Source of the DNA: Massilia aurea
GTDB lineage: Bacteria > Pseudomonadota > Gammaproteobacteria > Burkholderiales > Burkholderiaceae_D
Assembly (NCBI RefSeq): GCF_024753205.1
Contig: NZ_JANUGZ010000002.1
Coordinates: 682,001-746,000 of the forward strand
Reading direction: 5' to 3'
Length of the DNA stretch: 64,000 nt
The notes beneath the pieces are model-generated. The model searched no databases. It saw nothing but the letters and a program-made list of their open reading frames with translations, and had not been told where the DNA came from. Of the stretch, positions 1 through 9,567 are shown in pieces (position 1 is the first letter of the stretch; each line of letters starts with the position of its first letter). A program made the translations under genes and the position numbers.

Positions 1-821
1 TGGTGGTAAGCGTTCACGTTCTGCACATGGATGGCAAGGCTGCCCAGACGCCTCACACGCACACTTGCGCGCACATTGACCGTCTCGTGCGCGATCCTGT
101 GCTTGCGTGCAAAAGCGCGGTACGCGGCATGGCTGTCACTGACCAGCAACGCCTGCCTGTTGAGCCTGGGCAGCAAGTCACGAGCGAGTTGCGCAGCGGT
201 GAGTGCGCCGCGACCCGTGACGGCGTCGACCGTGCGTCCCTCGCGGTCGCGCGCGACCAGGATGCAGTCGAGTTCGCTGGAAATGCCCCGTTTGACCGCA
301 TGGCCGCCACGGTGGCGCGGTGGCCGATCGAGCGTGCGCGAACCCTTTTGTGATTCAAGCAGGAATGTTTCGTCAGCCTCGACGATGCCGTTGAGGACTG
401 CGGGCCGGTCGAGCTTGACCCAATGCAGGAAGCGGTGGCGCCAGCGAAAGGCGGTGTTGCGGTGTACGCCGACCCGATCTGCGGCCTTGCGGACGGGGAG
501 TGAATCGAGCATCACCTGCGAATACGCGAGCCATTTGGCCTTGAGCCTGAGCCGTGCCAGCGGCGTTCCGGTCAGGTCGTTGAAGGTGCGGCCGCAGGCA
601 CAGCAGCGGTAGCGCTGCAAATCATTCGCGAACCCGTGCCGGTAGCAGCGTTCGTTGCCGCATCTGGGGCAGCAGCGGCTTGGCGCTCTGACCTCGCTGA
701 TGAGCGCGACTACCTGATCGAGCCCGGCTGCAGGATACAGGGCATCAAGCAATTGCCGGCGCTGGGGTTGGTTCAGCGAAGGCAGTTTTGCAAACCAGCC
801 CTTGAAACGTGGCGCTTTCAT
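1..821 (-). mobile_element. IS1595-family (ISXO2-like) transposase, 3' end cut by window edge
   Basis: Read from ATG at 821 down to the window edge this gives 273 codons without a stop. The N-terminal part (about residues 45-75) is a zinc ribbon with two Cys-x2-Cys pairs (CCPRC and CCAC), then a helix-turn-helix-like stretch containing VRKAADRVGVHRNTAFRWR. The catalytic domain follows, with first acidic residue in VEADETFL (about residue 146) and second in LVSDSHAAYRAF. The frame leaves the window at NVNAYH, the usual site of the last catalytic region of IS1595-type DDE transposases. The reading frame looks intact as far as visible. Terminal inverted repeats cannot be tested because only one end of the element is present. 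Confidence 0.85.
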
Positions 822-974
822 GATCGACTCCTGACGCTGAGGACAGGGGTTGGACCACTGGACTGATCATCAGTTCAAAGCGAGTCTCTATTTAACGTTG
901 ACTGCGCCTAAAATAATGTCTGAACGCGCCGCGGCCAGGGCGCCGCGATGCACAGGCTTTTTCAGGAAACGCGC

Positions 975-1355
975 ATGAACGAAAAGACAGTTGCAGACAA
1001 GATGTTTCTACGCACAGCGACATCGATGCTCGTGCTCAATGGCCAAGCCAATCCAACCGTGACGGCGCAGCTGCCGGCCGACATCGTCAAACAAGGGAAC
1101 GGGCCGTTCGACGTCATCCTGATGTTTTGCCTGGGTCAGAACGACCTCGCGCATTACCTGCCGCTCGCCAAACAACAGTTAGGTGACACCGGCTCGCTCT
1201 GGATCGCGTACCTGAAGCAGACGGCCTCGAAGGCAACCGACATCAACCGTGATTCGATCAATGCCTATGCCAAGGAGCATGGCATCACCGGCGTGGCCAT
1301 GATTTCGATGGATGGTGACTGGTCGGCGCTGCGCCTGAAACGCATTGCAGTCTAG
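975..1355 (+). CDS. DUF3052-like conserved hypothetical protein
   Basis: A 126-residue soluble protein. The middle and C-terminal parts (GPFDVILMF, then GSLWIAYLKQ and DGDWSALRLKRI) follow the pattern of the DUF3052 family, whose function is unknown. The ATG at 975 is chosen because AGGAAA lies 5-10 bases upstream; the longer in-frame ATG at 948 has no such site. There is no signal peptide or membrane segment. The gene is convergent with queG and the two stop codons share the palindrome CTAG at 1352-1355. The family call is from remembered pattern only. Confidence 0.7.
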   Translation: MNEKTVADKMFLRTATSMLVLNGQANPTVTAQLPADIVKQGNGPFDVILMFCLGQNDLAHYLPLAKQQLGDTGSLWIAYLKQTASKATDINRDSINAYAKEHGITGVAMISMDGDWSALRLKRIAV

Positions 1356-2467
1356 TTGGCCGAATCGGGCCCGGCGCCGTGGCGCACCAGCGCCCACGCC
1401 ACATGCTCGCGTACCAGCTCGGATGGATGCTCGGCCCGCGCTTGCAGCGCCGCGACGATGGCCGCATCGCCAGGCAACTGCTGCGCCGCATTGCCCAGCC
1501 CCACAGCCAGATTGCGCAACCAGCGCTCGTGTCCGATGCGCCGGATCGGACTGCCTTCCATGCGCCGGTTGAATTCGGCTTCTTCCCAGGCGAACAGGCC
1601 GATCAGGTCGCCCTCGCCCAGGCCGTTGCGCTCGTCGAAATCGGGCACCTGTGCCCGCTGCGCGAACTTGTTCCATGGGCATGCGACCTGGCAATCGTCG
1701 CAGCCGTAGATGCGGTTGCCGATCAGCGGGCGCAACTCTTCGGGGATGCTGCTTTTGAGCTCGATCGTCAGGTACGAGATGCAGCGCCGCGCGTCGAGCT
1801 TGCCCGGGCCCAGGATCGCGCCGGTCGGGCACATGTCGATGCAGGCCGTGCAGCCGCCGCAATGTTTGCCGGTGGGCGGGTCGACCGGCAGCGGCAGGTC
1901 GATCAGGATCTCGCCGATGAAGAAGGTCGAACCGGCCGCGCGCGACAGCAGCAGCGTGTGCTTGCCGCGCCAGCCCAGGCCGGCTTTTTCGGCCAGCGGC
2001 AATTCCATCACGGGCGCCGAGTCGGTGAACACGCGAAACCCGAATGGCCCGATGTTCTCCTGAATTTTCTCGGCCAGCGCCTGCAGGCGGTTGCGCAGCA
2101 CCTTGTGGTAGTCGCGGCCCCGCGCATATACCGACACGACGGCCGCGTTCGGGTCGGCCTGGCGCAGGCGTTCGCCGGCGCGCCAGTCGCCCTGGCGTTC
2201 GGTCGGCAGATAGTCCATCCGCACCACGATCGCGCGCACGGTCCCGGGCACGAGTTCGGCCGGCCGCGCACGCTTCATGCCGTGGGTTGCCATATAATCC
2301 ATCTCGCCGTGGTAGCCCGCATCCAGCCAGGCTTGCAGGCCTGCTTCGAGGTGCCCCAGATCGACATCGGCAATACGCACGTCGGCAAAGCCCAGCCCCA
2401 CGCCCCATCCCTTGATGGCGCGCGCTAGCTGGGGCAGATCGACGGATGAGGTTGGGGAATCGGACAT
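1352..2467 (-). CDS. queG: Epoxyqueuosine reductase
   Basis: QueG carries out the last step of queuosine synthesis, reducing epoxyqueuosine in the wobble position of GUN-anticodon tRNAs with a cobalamin cofactor and two 4Fe-4S clusters. The 371-residue protein has the ferredoxin-like cysteine motif CGGCTACIDMCPTGAI near residue 190, a second cluster CDDCQVACPWNK about 55 residues on, and a C-terminal HEAT-like helical region. Length matches the family. ATG at 2467 (MSDSPTSS) is preferred to an upstream in-frame ATG at 2488, which would add seven unconserved residues. It is divergent from tsaE, an arrangement common in beta-proteobacteria. Confidence 0.95.
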   Translation of the reverse strand: MSDSPTSSVDLPQLARAIKGWGVGLGFADVRIADVDLGHLEAGLQAWLDAGYHGEMDYMATHGMKRARPAELVPGTVRAIVVRMDYLPTERQGDWRAGERLRQADPNAAVVSVYARGRDYHKVLRNRLQALAEKIQENIGPFGFRVFTDSAPVMELPLAEKAGLGWRGKHTLLLSRAAGSTFFIGEILIDLPLPVDPPTGKHCGGCTACIDMCPTGAILGPGKLDARRCISYLTIELKSSIPEELRPLIGNRIYGCDDCQVACPWNKFAQRAQVPDFDERNGLGEGDLIGLFAWEEAEFNRRMEGSPIRRIGHERWLRNLAVGLGNAAQQLPGDAAIVAALQARAEHPSELVREHVAWALVRHGAGPDSAN

Positions 2468-2533
2468 ACCAGGGTGGGAACACCACAAGAAAAGAACGCA
2501 GCAAAATTCAGTAAAACCACGCTATTTTATGCC

Positions 2534-3034
2534 ATGCAGCCCATCAAAGCGCACCAGCACCACTATTTGCCGGACGAGTCGGCCACCAATGCACTGGGCG
2601 GCGCGCTAGCCCGCGCGCTGGCGCCGGGCCTCGTCATCTACCTGCACGGCGACCTGGGCGCCGGCAAGACTGCCCTCACCCGCGCCCTGCTGCGCGCGCT
2701 GGGTCATACGGGCACGGTCAAGAGCCCGACCTACACGTTGTCGGAGCCGTACAACGTGATGCTTGACGACAATCCGCTGAGCGTGATCCACTACGATCTG
2801 TATCGCATGTCGAGTCCGGAAGAATTCCTGGACGCCGGCTTTCGCGAAGATTTTGACGGCCACAACGTCTGCATCGTCGAATGGCCCGAAAAAGGCGAGC
2901 CCGTGTTACCGCCGCCGGACATCCGTTTACTGCTGAGCGTCAGCGGAAACGGCCGTGCTGTAGAATTGCAAGCGTTGTCTGAATTAGGCCTGCTATGCCT
3001 CGATCGTCTCGCTTTCCTCCCGCCGCCCCAGTAA
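2534..3034 (+). CDS. tsaE: tRNA t6A biosynthesis ATPase TsaE
   Basis: TsaE is the small ATPase that works with TsaB and TsaD to make threonylcarbamoyladenosine at position 37 of ANN-decoding tRNAs. The 166-residue product has a P-loop GDLGAGKT near residue 39, the motif SPTY, and the conserved HYDLYR and EWPEKG stretches. I start at ATG 2534 (MQPIKAHQ); the frame is open further upstream to 2474, but the added residues look unconserved. The gene overlaps the start of the amidase gene by 40 bases, so the two are probably co-transcribed and translationally coupled. The C-terminal 25 residues lie in this overlap. Confidence 0.94.
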   Translation: MQPIKAHQHHYLPDESATNALGGALARALAPGLVIYLHGDLGAGKTALTRALLRALGHTGTVKSPTYTLSEPYNVMLDDNPLSVIHYDLYRMSSPEEFLDAGFREDFDGHNVCIVEWPEKGEPVLPPPDIRLLLSVSGNGRAVELQALSELGLLCLDRLAFLPPPQ

Positions 3035-4551
3035 CCACTGCGTCCGCACGCCGCCGCGTCATGCTCAAGGCCGGCGGCACGCTGCTGCTGTCCGTCGTCG
3101 CGCCGTTGCCCGCCAGCGCCAACCAGATCCTGGCGGTGCGTGTCTGGCCCGCGCCTGAATACACCCGCGTCACGCTCGAAAACGATACCAACCTCAAGAC
3201 CGAGCACTTCCTGATTCCCGATCCGCCGCGTCTGGTCGTGGACATCGACGGCCTGGGCTTGAACCCCACGCTCAAGAGCCTGGTCGCCAAGATCGAATCG
3301 AACGACCCGTACATCAAGCAGGTGCGCGTGGGCCAGAACCGGCCGAACGTCGTGCGCCTGGTGTTCGACCTCAAGGCCGAGGTCAAGCCGCAGGTGTTTA
3401 CGCTCGCGCCCGTGGCCGGCTACCAGCACCGCCTGATCTTCGACCTGTATCCGGTCACGCCGGTCGACCCGATCGCGGCGATGATCGAAAGCGGCGAATG
3501 GAGCACCGGCCCGACCAAGACCGTGGCAGCCGGCACGCCGGCGCTGGGCGATCCGGTGTCCGGCCCGCCGGGCGCCACGATGCCGGCCACCGTGCTGCCG
3601 CCGTCCGGGGCCATCGGCCCGGGCACGGCCGCAGCAGCAGGCGCCATCGTCGCCGCCACGCCGCCGGTACAGATCCCGACGCCGCCGCCAGTGGCGCCGC
3701 GTACGCAGCCGAACGCCGCGCCCGATGCCATTGCCCGGCTCGAATCCGAAATCTCGGGCCTGCGCGGTACACCGCCGGCCCAGGCAGTGCAGCCCACGCC
3801 CGGCAGGGCCAGCGCGCGCCAGCCCCAGAAAGTGGCGCGCATGGTCACCATCGCGCTCGACCCGGGCCACGGCGGCGAAGACCCGGGCGCGATCGGCGCC
3901 AACGGCAGCCGCGAAAAAGACATCGTGCTCGAAGTGGCCAAGCGCCTCAAGACCAAGCTCGAACAATTGCCCAACACGCGCGTGATGCTCACCCGCGACG
4001 GCGACTTCTTCGTACCCCTGAACACCCGCGTGCAGAAGGCGCGCAAGGTGCAGGCCGACCTGTTCGTGTCGATCCACGCCGACGCCTGGGTCTCGCCCAC
4101 GGCGAGCGGCTCATCGGTGTTCGTGCTGTCCGAAAAAGGCGCCAGTTCCAGCGCCGCGCGCTGGCTGGCCAGTGACCAGAACCGGGCCGACCTCGTGGGC
4201 GGCGTGAACCTGGCTGGCGGCAGCGCCGACAAGCAGCTTGCCAGCGTGCTGTTCGACCTGTCGACGACGGCGCAGATCAACGACAGTCTCAAGCTCGGCA
4301 AGGCCGTGCTGCGGGAAATCGGCGGCATCAACCGGCTGCACAAGGCGTCGGTCGAGCAGGCCGGCTTTGCCGTGCTCAAGGCGCCGGACATTCCGTCGAT
4401 TCTTGTGGAGACCGCGTTCATCTCGAATCCACAAGAAGAAGCGCGCCTGAACGACAACGGCTACCAGGATCAACTGGCCAACGCCATCACGAACGGCATC
4501 CGCCGTTATTTCGCCGACAACCCGCCGATGGCCAAGAGCCGCCAGACCTGA
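2995..4551 (+). CDS. amiC: N-acetylmuramoyl-L-alanine amidase, AmiC type, with AMIN domain
   Basis: This periplasmic zinc amidase cleaves peptide stems from peptidoglycan during daughter-cell separation. The 518-residue protein begins with a twin-arginine-like signal (SARRRVML then a hydrophobic run ending in PLPASA), as in Tat-exported AmiC. An AMIN septal-targeting domain occupies about residues 45-155. A long Pro/Ala-rich linker follows (about 170-280). The catalytic Amidase_3 domain starts at ALDPGHGGEDPGAIG and contains the zinc-ligand contexts SREKD and SIHADA and the catalytic ETAFISNPQEE. The start codon lies inside tsaE. The mutarotase gene begins one base after the stop codon. Confidence 0.95.
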   Translation: MPRSSRFPPAAPVTTASARRRVMLKAGGTLLLSVVAPLPASANQILAVRVWPAPEYTRVTLENDTNLKTEHFLIPDPPRLVVDIDGLGLNPTLKSLVAKIESNDPYIKQVRVGQNRPNVVRLVFDLKAEVKPQVFTLAPVAGYQHRLIFDLYPVTPVDPIAAMIESGEWSTGPTKTVAAGTPALGDPVSGPPGATMPATVLPPSGAIGPGTAAAAGAIVAATPPVQIPTPPPVAPRTQPNAAPDAIARLESEISGLRGTPPAQAVQPTPGRASARQPQKVARMVTIALDPGHGGEDPGAIGANGSREKDIVLEVAKRLKTKLEQLPNTRVMLTRDGDFFVPLNTRVQKARKVQADLFVSIHADAWVSPTASGSSVFVLSEKGASSSAARWLASDQNRADLVGGVNLAGGSADKQLASVLFDLSTTAQINDSLKLGKAVLREIGGINRLHKASVEQAGFAVLKAPDIPSILVETAFISNPQEEARLNDNGYQDQLANAITNGIRRYFADNPPMAKSRQT

Positions 4552-4552
4552 C

Positions 4553-5338
4553 ATGGACCACATTACTTTCGGGCAGCTGCCCGCGATCCGCATAACGGCG
4601 CCCGACGGCGCCACCGCCGTCGTCACGCTGTACGGCGCGCACCTGGTCTCGTGGCATGGCGCCGACGGCGGTGAGCGCGTGTTCCTGAGCGCCCGCTCGG
4701 CGCTCGACGGCAGCCGCGCGATCCGTGGCGGCGTGCCGGTCATCTTTCCGCAGTTCGCCGAGCGCGGCGACGGCATGCGCCATGGCTTTGCGCGCGTGTG
4801 CACCTGGCGCCTGGAAGACAGCGGCGTCGAGGATGGCGCGGCGTGGGCCGTGTTTGGTTTGAACGAGGCCGATCTGCCGCCAGCCATGGCGGGCGCGTGG
4901 CCGCACCGGTTCGCGCTGCAACTACGCGTGGCCGTGCGCGCCAACGAACTGATCATGGCGTTGAATGTGCGTAATACAGGCGACGCAGCGTTTCCGTTTG
5001 CGGCGGCGCTGCACAGCTACCACCTCGTGCCGCACCTGGCCGACGTACGCATCGAAGGACTCGAGGCGGGCACGCTGTCGATCGCCGACAAGCTCGACGT
5101 GGTGTACGAACAGGTCGACGACACCATCTTCCTGGGTACCTGGGCGCGCGTGCTGACCCTCGAGCAGGAAGGCTTTTCCGATGCGGTCGTGTGGAATCCG
5201 GGCGCAGCCGACACGGCGGCGTTGCCGGACATGGAAGATGAAGAGTATCAGCGCTTCGTCTGCATCGAACCGGCGCAGCTGACGCCGGTGCAGCTCGAAC
5301 CCGGCGCGGCCTGGGAAGGCCGCTACCGGGTCAGCTGA
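4553..5338 (+). CDS. D-hexose-6-phosphate mutarotase (YeaD-like aldose epimerase family)
   Basis: The family interconverts alpha and beta anomers of hexose 6-phosphates in the cytoplasm. The 261-residue protein shows the expected order: early GAHLVSWHGADG, the RGGVPVIFPQF block, RHGFARVCTWRL, a conserved His in ALHSYHLV, and the catalytic-Glu region near FVCIEPAQL at the C-terminus. Length matches the family. The start codon is one base beyond the amiC stop, so it looks like the last gene of a tsaE-amiC-mutarotase transcription unit. It is convergent with the carbonic anhydrase gene across a 19-base gap. Confidence 0.9.
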   Translation: MDHITFGQLPAIRITAPDGATAVVTLYGAHLVSWHGADGGERVFLSARSALDGSRAIRGGVPVIFPQFAERGDGMRHGFARVCTWRLEDSGVEDGAAWAVFGLNEADLPPAMAGAWPHRFALQLRVAVRANELIMALNVRNTGDAAFPFAAALHSYHLVPHLADVRIEGLEAGTLSIADKLDVVYEQVDDTIFLGTWARVLTLEQEGFSDAVVWNPGAADTAALPDMEDEEYQRFVCIEPAQLTPVQLEPGAAWEGRYRVS

Positions 5339-5357
5339 GCGCCATTACATAGCGCAG

Positions 5358-6410
5358 TTACATTGATTCCTTGATCATCCGTCCATTGCTCGGCTGCACA
5401 GGCCGCGCATTGTACGGATAGAGGCGCGAGAACAGCGCCATCTGCTGCGGCGAGGCCGTCATCGGCTGCTTCATCACGATCCACAGCACGTTCTCGGTAC
5501 AGGGCGGCTCGCTCAGCGAGCCCATGTACGTGAAGTAGTCGCGCCGCGCCGGCAGGATCTCGTTCACGTTCAGCACGATCGATGGCGTCACGGTGGTCAG
5601 CTTTTCCAGCGGCAGGTTGTTCCACACGGTCTGGATCATCGGATTGGCGTCGCCACGCTCGAGCGGTACCGCCAGCACGGCGATCTTGTTGTCGTAACTC
5701 TTGTGCACCAGGTGCACCACCATCTCGGTGCCGCGGCCATTCACGCGTTCTTCCCCCGGCCGGTGGAAGTGAAACTGCTGCAGCTCATACGTGGTGCCGC
5801 CCACGGTCAGGAAGTTCCCGCCCGCGACATTGACTTGCACCGTGTGGCCATTGTCGATCTCGTTGAACGAGCTCGGCTGATAGTCGAACGTGATCTGCTC
5901 GAGGTTGACCTTGATGCCATCGCGCAGGTCGATCGGCGACTGGCGATTGCCCGCGTTGCAGGCTGCCCATGCCGTATTAATCTTCGACCAGTTCTCGGGC
6001 CCGAACTCGCCGTCATAACTCCAGTGCGTACCGTTCTTCGGTTTGGCCGTTTCGACGGCCACGGCCGCCACCATCGCGGCTTCCTTCTTGCGGCGCGCGT
6101 CGGCCGCCTTGCGGGCGCGCGCGGCTTCTTCGGCGCGCAGCGCCTGTTTGGCGCGCAGCTCGGCGAGCTTTTCGGCAATGCGCACCGACAGGTCGACCTC
6201 GGTATCCTCTTCGGATTTCGCGGGCGTAGCGGCGGCGGCAGCAACAGGCGCAGCAGGGGCAGCAGCAGCGGGCTTGAGGTTCGGCCGGATCGACGCGATC
6301 GCAGGCTTGGCCGGCTCGGCCACGGGCTTGGCAGTCTTCGGTGTCGGTTCGTTCGCCTGTGCCAGGGCGATGACCAGGCCCAGCGTACATAGTGCGATCA
6401 GGTTACGCAT
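5358..6410 (-). CDS. Exported alpha-class carbonic anhydrase with Ala/Lys-rich N-terminal extension
   Basis: A predicted periplasmic zinc enzyme hydrating CO2. ATG at 6410 gives a signal peptide (MRNLIALCTLGLVIALAQA) at the extreme N-terminus; an in-frame ATG at 6440 would bury it. Residues about 25-130 form a Pro/Ala segment and a charged helical stretch (EKLAELRAKQALRAEEAARA) likely to be a coiled coil. The catalytic domain (about 135-350) has HWSYDGEFGPENW, QSPIDL, zinc ligands in FHFH and in HLVH, and Glu of PGEE. The usual SLTTPP loop reads SLSEPP, so the gatekeeper Thr is Ser and the next position is Glu. Activity is therefore probable but not assured. Confidence 0.9.
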   Translation of the reverse strand: MRNLIALCTLGLVIALAQANEPTPKTAKPVAEPAKPAIASIRPNLKPAAAAPAAPVAAAAATPAKSEEDTEVDLSVRIAEKLAELRAKQALRAEEAARARKAADARRKKEAAMVAAVAVETAKPKNGTHWSYDGEFGPENWSKINTAWAACNAGNRQSPIDLRDGIKVNLEQITFDYQPSSFNEIDNGHTVQVNVAGGNFLTVGGTTYELQQFHFHRPGEERVNGRGTEMVVHLVHKSYDNKIAVLAVPLERGDANPMIQTVWNNLPLEKLTTVTPSIVLNVNEILPARRDYFTYMGSLSEPPCTENVLWIVMKQPMTASPQQMALFSRLYPYNARPVQPSNGRMIKESM

Positions 6411-6633
6411 GTGATTTTCGGATAGTTTGATTCTCTCCATCCTTTATCGGACCGGGGGCGAGTAACTTGAGTGCGCTGCGGCAACATCGGCCATTTAATG
6501 TCCAGATCGGCTGGTTTGCTGGCCTGCGCGACAACACCTCATACCATCCTTGCATCACCAGCCCTGCGCGCTTTCCCCTCGATTACAATTGCCCGATACT
6601 TATAAGGCGGCGCCGCCGCGACAGGGAGAGCAG

Positions 6634-7551
6634 ATGCAGGCAGTGTCATCAAAAAAGAACACGATCCACGCAACCGTCGGCGCAGCGCTGTGCGCGCTGC
6701 TGAGCATCGCCAGCGCGCACGCCGCAGCGGCCAAGGCCAGGCAGGAATTGCCGCCCCGGCTGACAGTGGCCGAGTGGCGCGCGCTCGACCCCGAGAACAC
6801 GATGTACATCGAGCTGCCAACGGGGCGCGTCGTCATCGAGCTGGCGCCGCGCTTCGCGCCGAACACGGTGGCCAATATCCGCGCGCTGGTACGCGAGCGC
6901 TACTTCGACGGCTTGTGGGTGATGCGCGCGCAGGATGGCTTTGTCGTGCAATGGGGCGACCCGGATGAAGAAAAGCCGCGCCCGTTCAAGGCCGCCAAGA
7001 CCGTCGCCGCTGAATTCACCGTGCCGTATACGAAGAACGACAGCTTCACGCGCCTGAAGGAACGCGACGTCTACGCGCCGCAGGTCGGCCACGTCGATGG
7101 CTTTCCCGTCGCGCGCAATCCGGCGACCAGGCAAACCTGGCTGCCGCACTGCTACGCGATGATCGGCGTGGCGCGCGACAACGACGCCGATACCGGCAAT
7201 GGCTCGCAGCTCTACACGGTGATCGGCCACGCGCCGCGCCACCTGGACCGCAACATCACGGTCGTGGGCCGCATCGTGGCCGGCATGCCGCTGCTCACCG
7301 TCATGCCGCGCGGGACCGGCGCGTCGGGCTTCTACGAGAAGGCCGAACAGCGCACGCCGATCGCCAGCGTGCGCATGGCGGCCGACGTGCCGCCTGCCGA
7401 GCGCAGCAAGCTCGAAGTCATGCGCTCGGACAGCGCCGCGTTCCAGGCCGTGATCGACGCCCAGCGCAACCGCGGCGGGCCGTGGAGCAAGGTCGCCGCC
7501 GGCGCGATCGACCTGTGCAACGTGCCGATTCCGGTGCGCGAGCAGCCTTGA
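6634..7551 (+). CDS. Cyclophilin-type peptidyl-prolyl isomerase, exported
   Basis: The 305-residue protein has an N-terminal signal peptide (hydrophobic [15 protein letters not shown]) and a cyclophilin-like domain from about residue 50: [40 protein letters not shown], then [11 protein letters not shown] and [12 protein letters not shown]. Several positions differ from standard PpiA/PpiB and there is an insertion between the two halves, so catalysis is not certain. ATG at 6634 is supported by AGGGAGAG a few bases upstream; the open frame continues to 6550 without signal-peptide logic. The gene is divergent from the carbonic anhydrase, with a 223-base shared promoter region. Confidence 0.85.
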   Translation: MQAVSSKKNTIHATVGAALCALLSIASAHAAAAKARQELPPRLTVAEWRALDPENTMYIELPTGRVVIELAPRFAPNTVANIRALVRERYFDGLWVMRAQDGFVVQWGDPDEEKPRPFKAAKTVAAEFTVPYTKNDSFTRLKERDVYAPQVGHVDGFPVARNPATRQTWLPHCYAMIGVARDNDADTGNGSQLYTVIGHAPRHLDRNITVVGRIVAGMPLLTVMPRGTGASGFYEKAEQRTPIASVRMAADVPPAERSKLEVMRSDSAAFQAVIDAQRNRGGPWSKVAAGAIDLCNVPIPVREQP

Positions 7552-7608
7552 TATCACAGGGGCGGCGCAATTTGCAGCCGGGGACGATCCGGGTCTTTTT
7601 CGACGGGC

Positions 7609-7614
7609 TATAAT
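7609..7614 (+). promoter_or_regulatory. Perfect TATAAT hexamer immediately before mutL ATG
   Basis: The hexamer is a consensus -10 element, six bases before the mutL start codon. If used, transcription would start at about the A of the ATG and give a leaderless mRNA. No good -35 sequence lies 16-18 bases upstream, and no Shine-Dalgarno sequence is present between hexamer and ATG. Confidence 0.4.
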
Positions 7615-7620
7615 CTGCGG

Positions 7621-9567
7621 ATGAACGCCCCTGCCCCGACCATCCGCCCCATCCAGCAGCTTCCCGACCAGCTCATCTCGCAGATCGCCGCCGGCGAAGT
7701 GGTCGAGCGGCCCTCGGCCGTCGTCAAGGAGTTGCTGGAAAACGCGCTCGACGCCGGTTCGACGACGATCACCATCCGCCTGGAAGAAGGCGGCGTCAAG
7801 CGCATCGCCATCACCGACAACGGCCGCGGCATCGCACCCGAGCAGCTGCCCCTCGCACTGTCGCGCCACGCGACGTCCAAGATCGCTTCGCTGAGCGACC
7901 TGGAAAACGTCGGCACGCTGGGCTTTCGCGGCGAAGCACTGGCCTCGATTGCATCGGTCGCCTCGGTGCGCGTGACGTCGCGCACGGCCGACGCTGCGCA
8001 CGCATTCGAGATCGTCGGCTCGCATGAAGGCGTGGTGGCGCCATCGTCGGGCGCCTGTGGCACCACGATCGACGTGCAGGACCTGTACTTCAATACGCCG
8101 GCGCGGCGCAAGTTCCTCAAGTCCGAACAGACCGAATACGCGCACTGCGCCGAGGTCGTGCGCCGCATCGCGCTGTCGCGCCCCGACGTGGCCTTCAGCC
8201 TGTCGCACAACGGCCGCACGATCGACCACTGGAACGTCAGCGAAGCGGCCAAGCGCAGCGCCCACATCCTGGGCAACGATTTTGCCGAGGCGCGCCTGGC
8301 GCTCGACGAAGCGGCCGGCCCGCTGCACCTGCATGGCTACGTCGGCCTGCCGACGGCCTCCAAGGCGCGCGCCGATGGCCAGTTCTTCTACGTGAACGGG
8401 CGCTTTGTGCGCGACAAGGTGCTGGTGCACGCGGTCAAGGCGGCCTACCAGGACGTGCTGCACGGCGACCGCTTCCCGGCCTATGTGCTCTCGCTCGACC
8501 TCGACCCGGCGCTGGTCGACGTCAATGTGCACCCGTCGAAGACCGAGGTGCGCTTTCGTGACAGCCGCGCGGTGCACCAGTTCGTGTTCCACGCGGTGCA
8601 GCGCACGCTGGCGCAGACGTCGGCCACCGCGCACGGCAGCGTGCCGGGGCCGATGACGGCGGCCGAGGTGCGCCCGAGCGGCACGCCGCTATGGCAGTTG
8701 TCGCAGTCGCCATCGCAGCCGCAACAGCGCCCGCACGAGCAGACCTCGTTCGGCGCGCAGCTCACGCAGACCTTCTCGCCATCGCCGTATGCAGCGGGCA
8801 GCCGCTGGGACGATGCGGCCACCGGTGGCGGCGTGGCCCAACGCCTTGAATCCTACGGCGCGCTGTTTGCGTCCGATGCGGCCAGCAGTTCGTCTGGCAC
8901 TGCATCAAGCCCGGCGCTGATGCCGGTACCGGTGCCCATGACGGCGGCCGACAAGCCGCTGTCGAACGACGACTTCCCGCTCGGCTTCGCGCTGGCCCAG
9001 CTGCACGGCATCTACATCCTCGCGCAGAACACGCGCGGCCTGGTGCTGGTGGACATGCACGCGGCCCACGAGCGCATCCTGTACGAGCAGATCAAGAATG
9101 CGCTCGACGCCCAGGCACAGGGCCAGGAAATGCAGGTGCAGGCGCTCCTGATCCCGGTCACGTTCTACGCGGACGCGATGGAAGTCGCCACCGTGCACGA
9201 GCACGCGGACACGCTGGCAACGCTGGGCTTTGACATCGCGGCCCTGTCGCCGACGACGCTGGCGGTGCGCAGCGTGCCGACGCTGCTCAAAAACGCCGAT
9301 GCGCAGACGCTGGCGCGCGACGTGCTGCGCGACGTGCGCGAGTTCGGCGGCTCGCGCGTGCTGATCGAACGGCGCAACGAGCTGCTGGGCACCCTGGCCT
9401 GCCACACGGCGGTGCGCGCCAACCGCATCCTGAGCCAGCCCGAAATGAACGCGCTGCTGCGCCAGATGGAAAGCACCGAGCGCGCCGACCAGTGCAACCA
9501 CGGCCGCCCGACCTGGGTGCAGCTCGAAATTTCTGCGCTCGACAAGCTGTTCCTGCGCGGTCAATGA
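7621..9567 (+). CDS. mutL: DNA mismatch repair protein MutL
   Basis: MutL couples mismatch recognition by MutS to downstream excision. The 648-residue protein has the GHKL ATPase motifs in order: [10 protein letters not shown] with [24 protein letters not shown] and [13 protein letters not shown], followed by the transducer domain with [12 protein letters not shown] and [14 protein letters not shown] Ser/Gln/Pro-rich linker (about 340-440) leads to the C-terminal dimerisation domain, which includes [13 protein letters not shown] and CHTAVRA. A TATAAT hexamer at 7609-7614 sits only six bases before the ATG, so the mRNA may be almost leaderless. miaA overlaps its stop. Confidence 0.97.
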   Translation: MNAPAPTIRPIQQLPDQLISQIAAGEVVERPSAVVKELLENALDAGSTTITIRLEEGGVKRIAITDNGRGIAPEQLPLALSRHATSKIASLSDLENVGTLGFRGEALASIASVASVRVTSRTADAAHAFEIVGSHEGVVAPSSGACGTTIDVQDLYFNTPARRKFLKSEQTEYAHCAEVVRRIALSRPDVAFSLSHNGRTIDHWNVSEAAKRSAHILGNDFAEARLALDEAAGPLHLHGYVGLPTASKARADGQFFYVNGRFVRDKVLVHAVKAAYQDVLHGDRFPAYVLSLDLDPALVDVNVHPSKTEVRFRDSRAVHQFVFHAVQRTLAQTSATAHGSVPGPMTAAEVRPSGTPLWQLSQSPSQPQQRPHEQTSFGAQLTQTFSPSPYAAGSRWDDAATGGGVAQRLESYGALFASDAASSSSGTASSPALMPVPVPMTAADKPLSNDDFPLGFALAQLHGIYILAQNTRGLVLVDMHAAHERILYEQIKNALDAQAQGQEMQVQALLIPVTFYADAMEVATVHEHADTLATLGFDIAALSPTTLAVRSVPTLLKNADAQTLARDVLRDVREFGGSRVLIERRNELLGTLACHTAVRANRILSQPEMNALLRQMESTERADQCNHGRPTWVQLEISALDKLFLRGQ

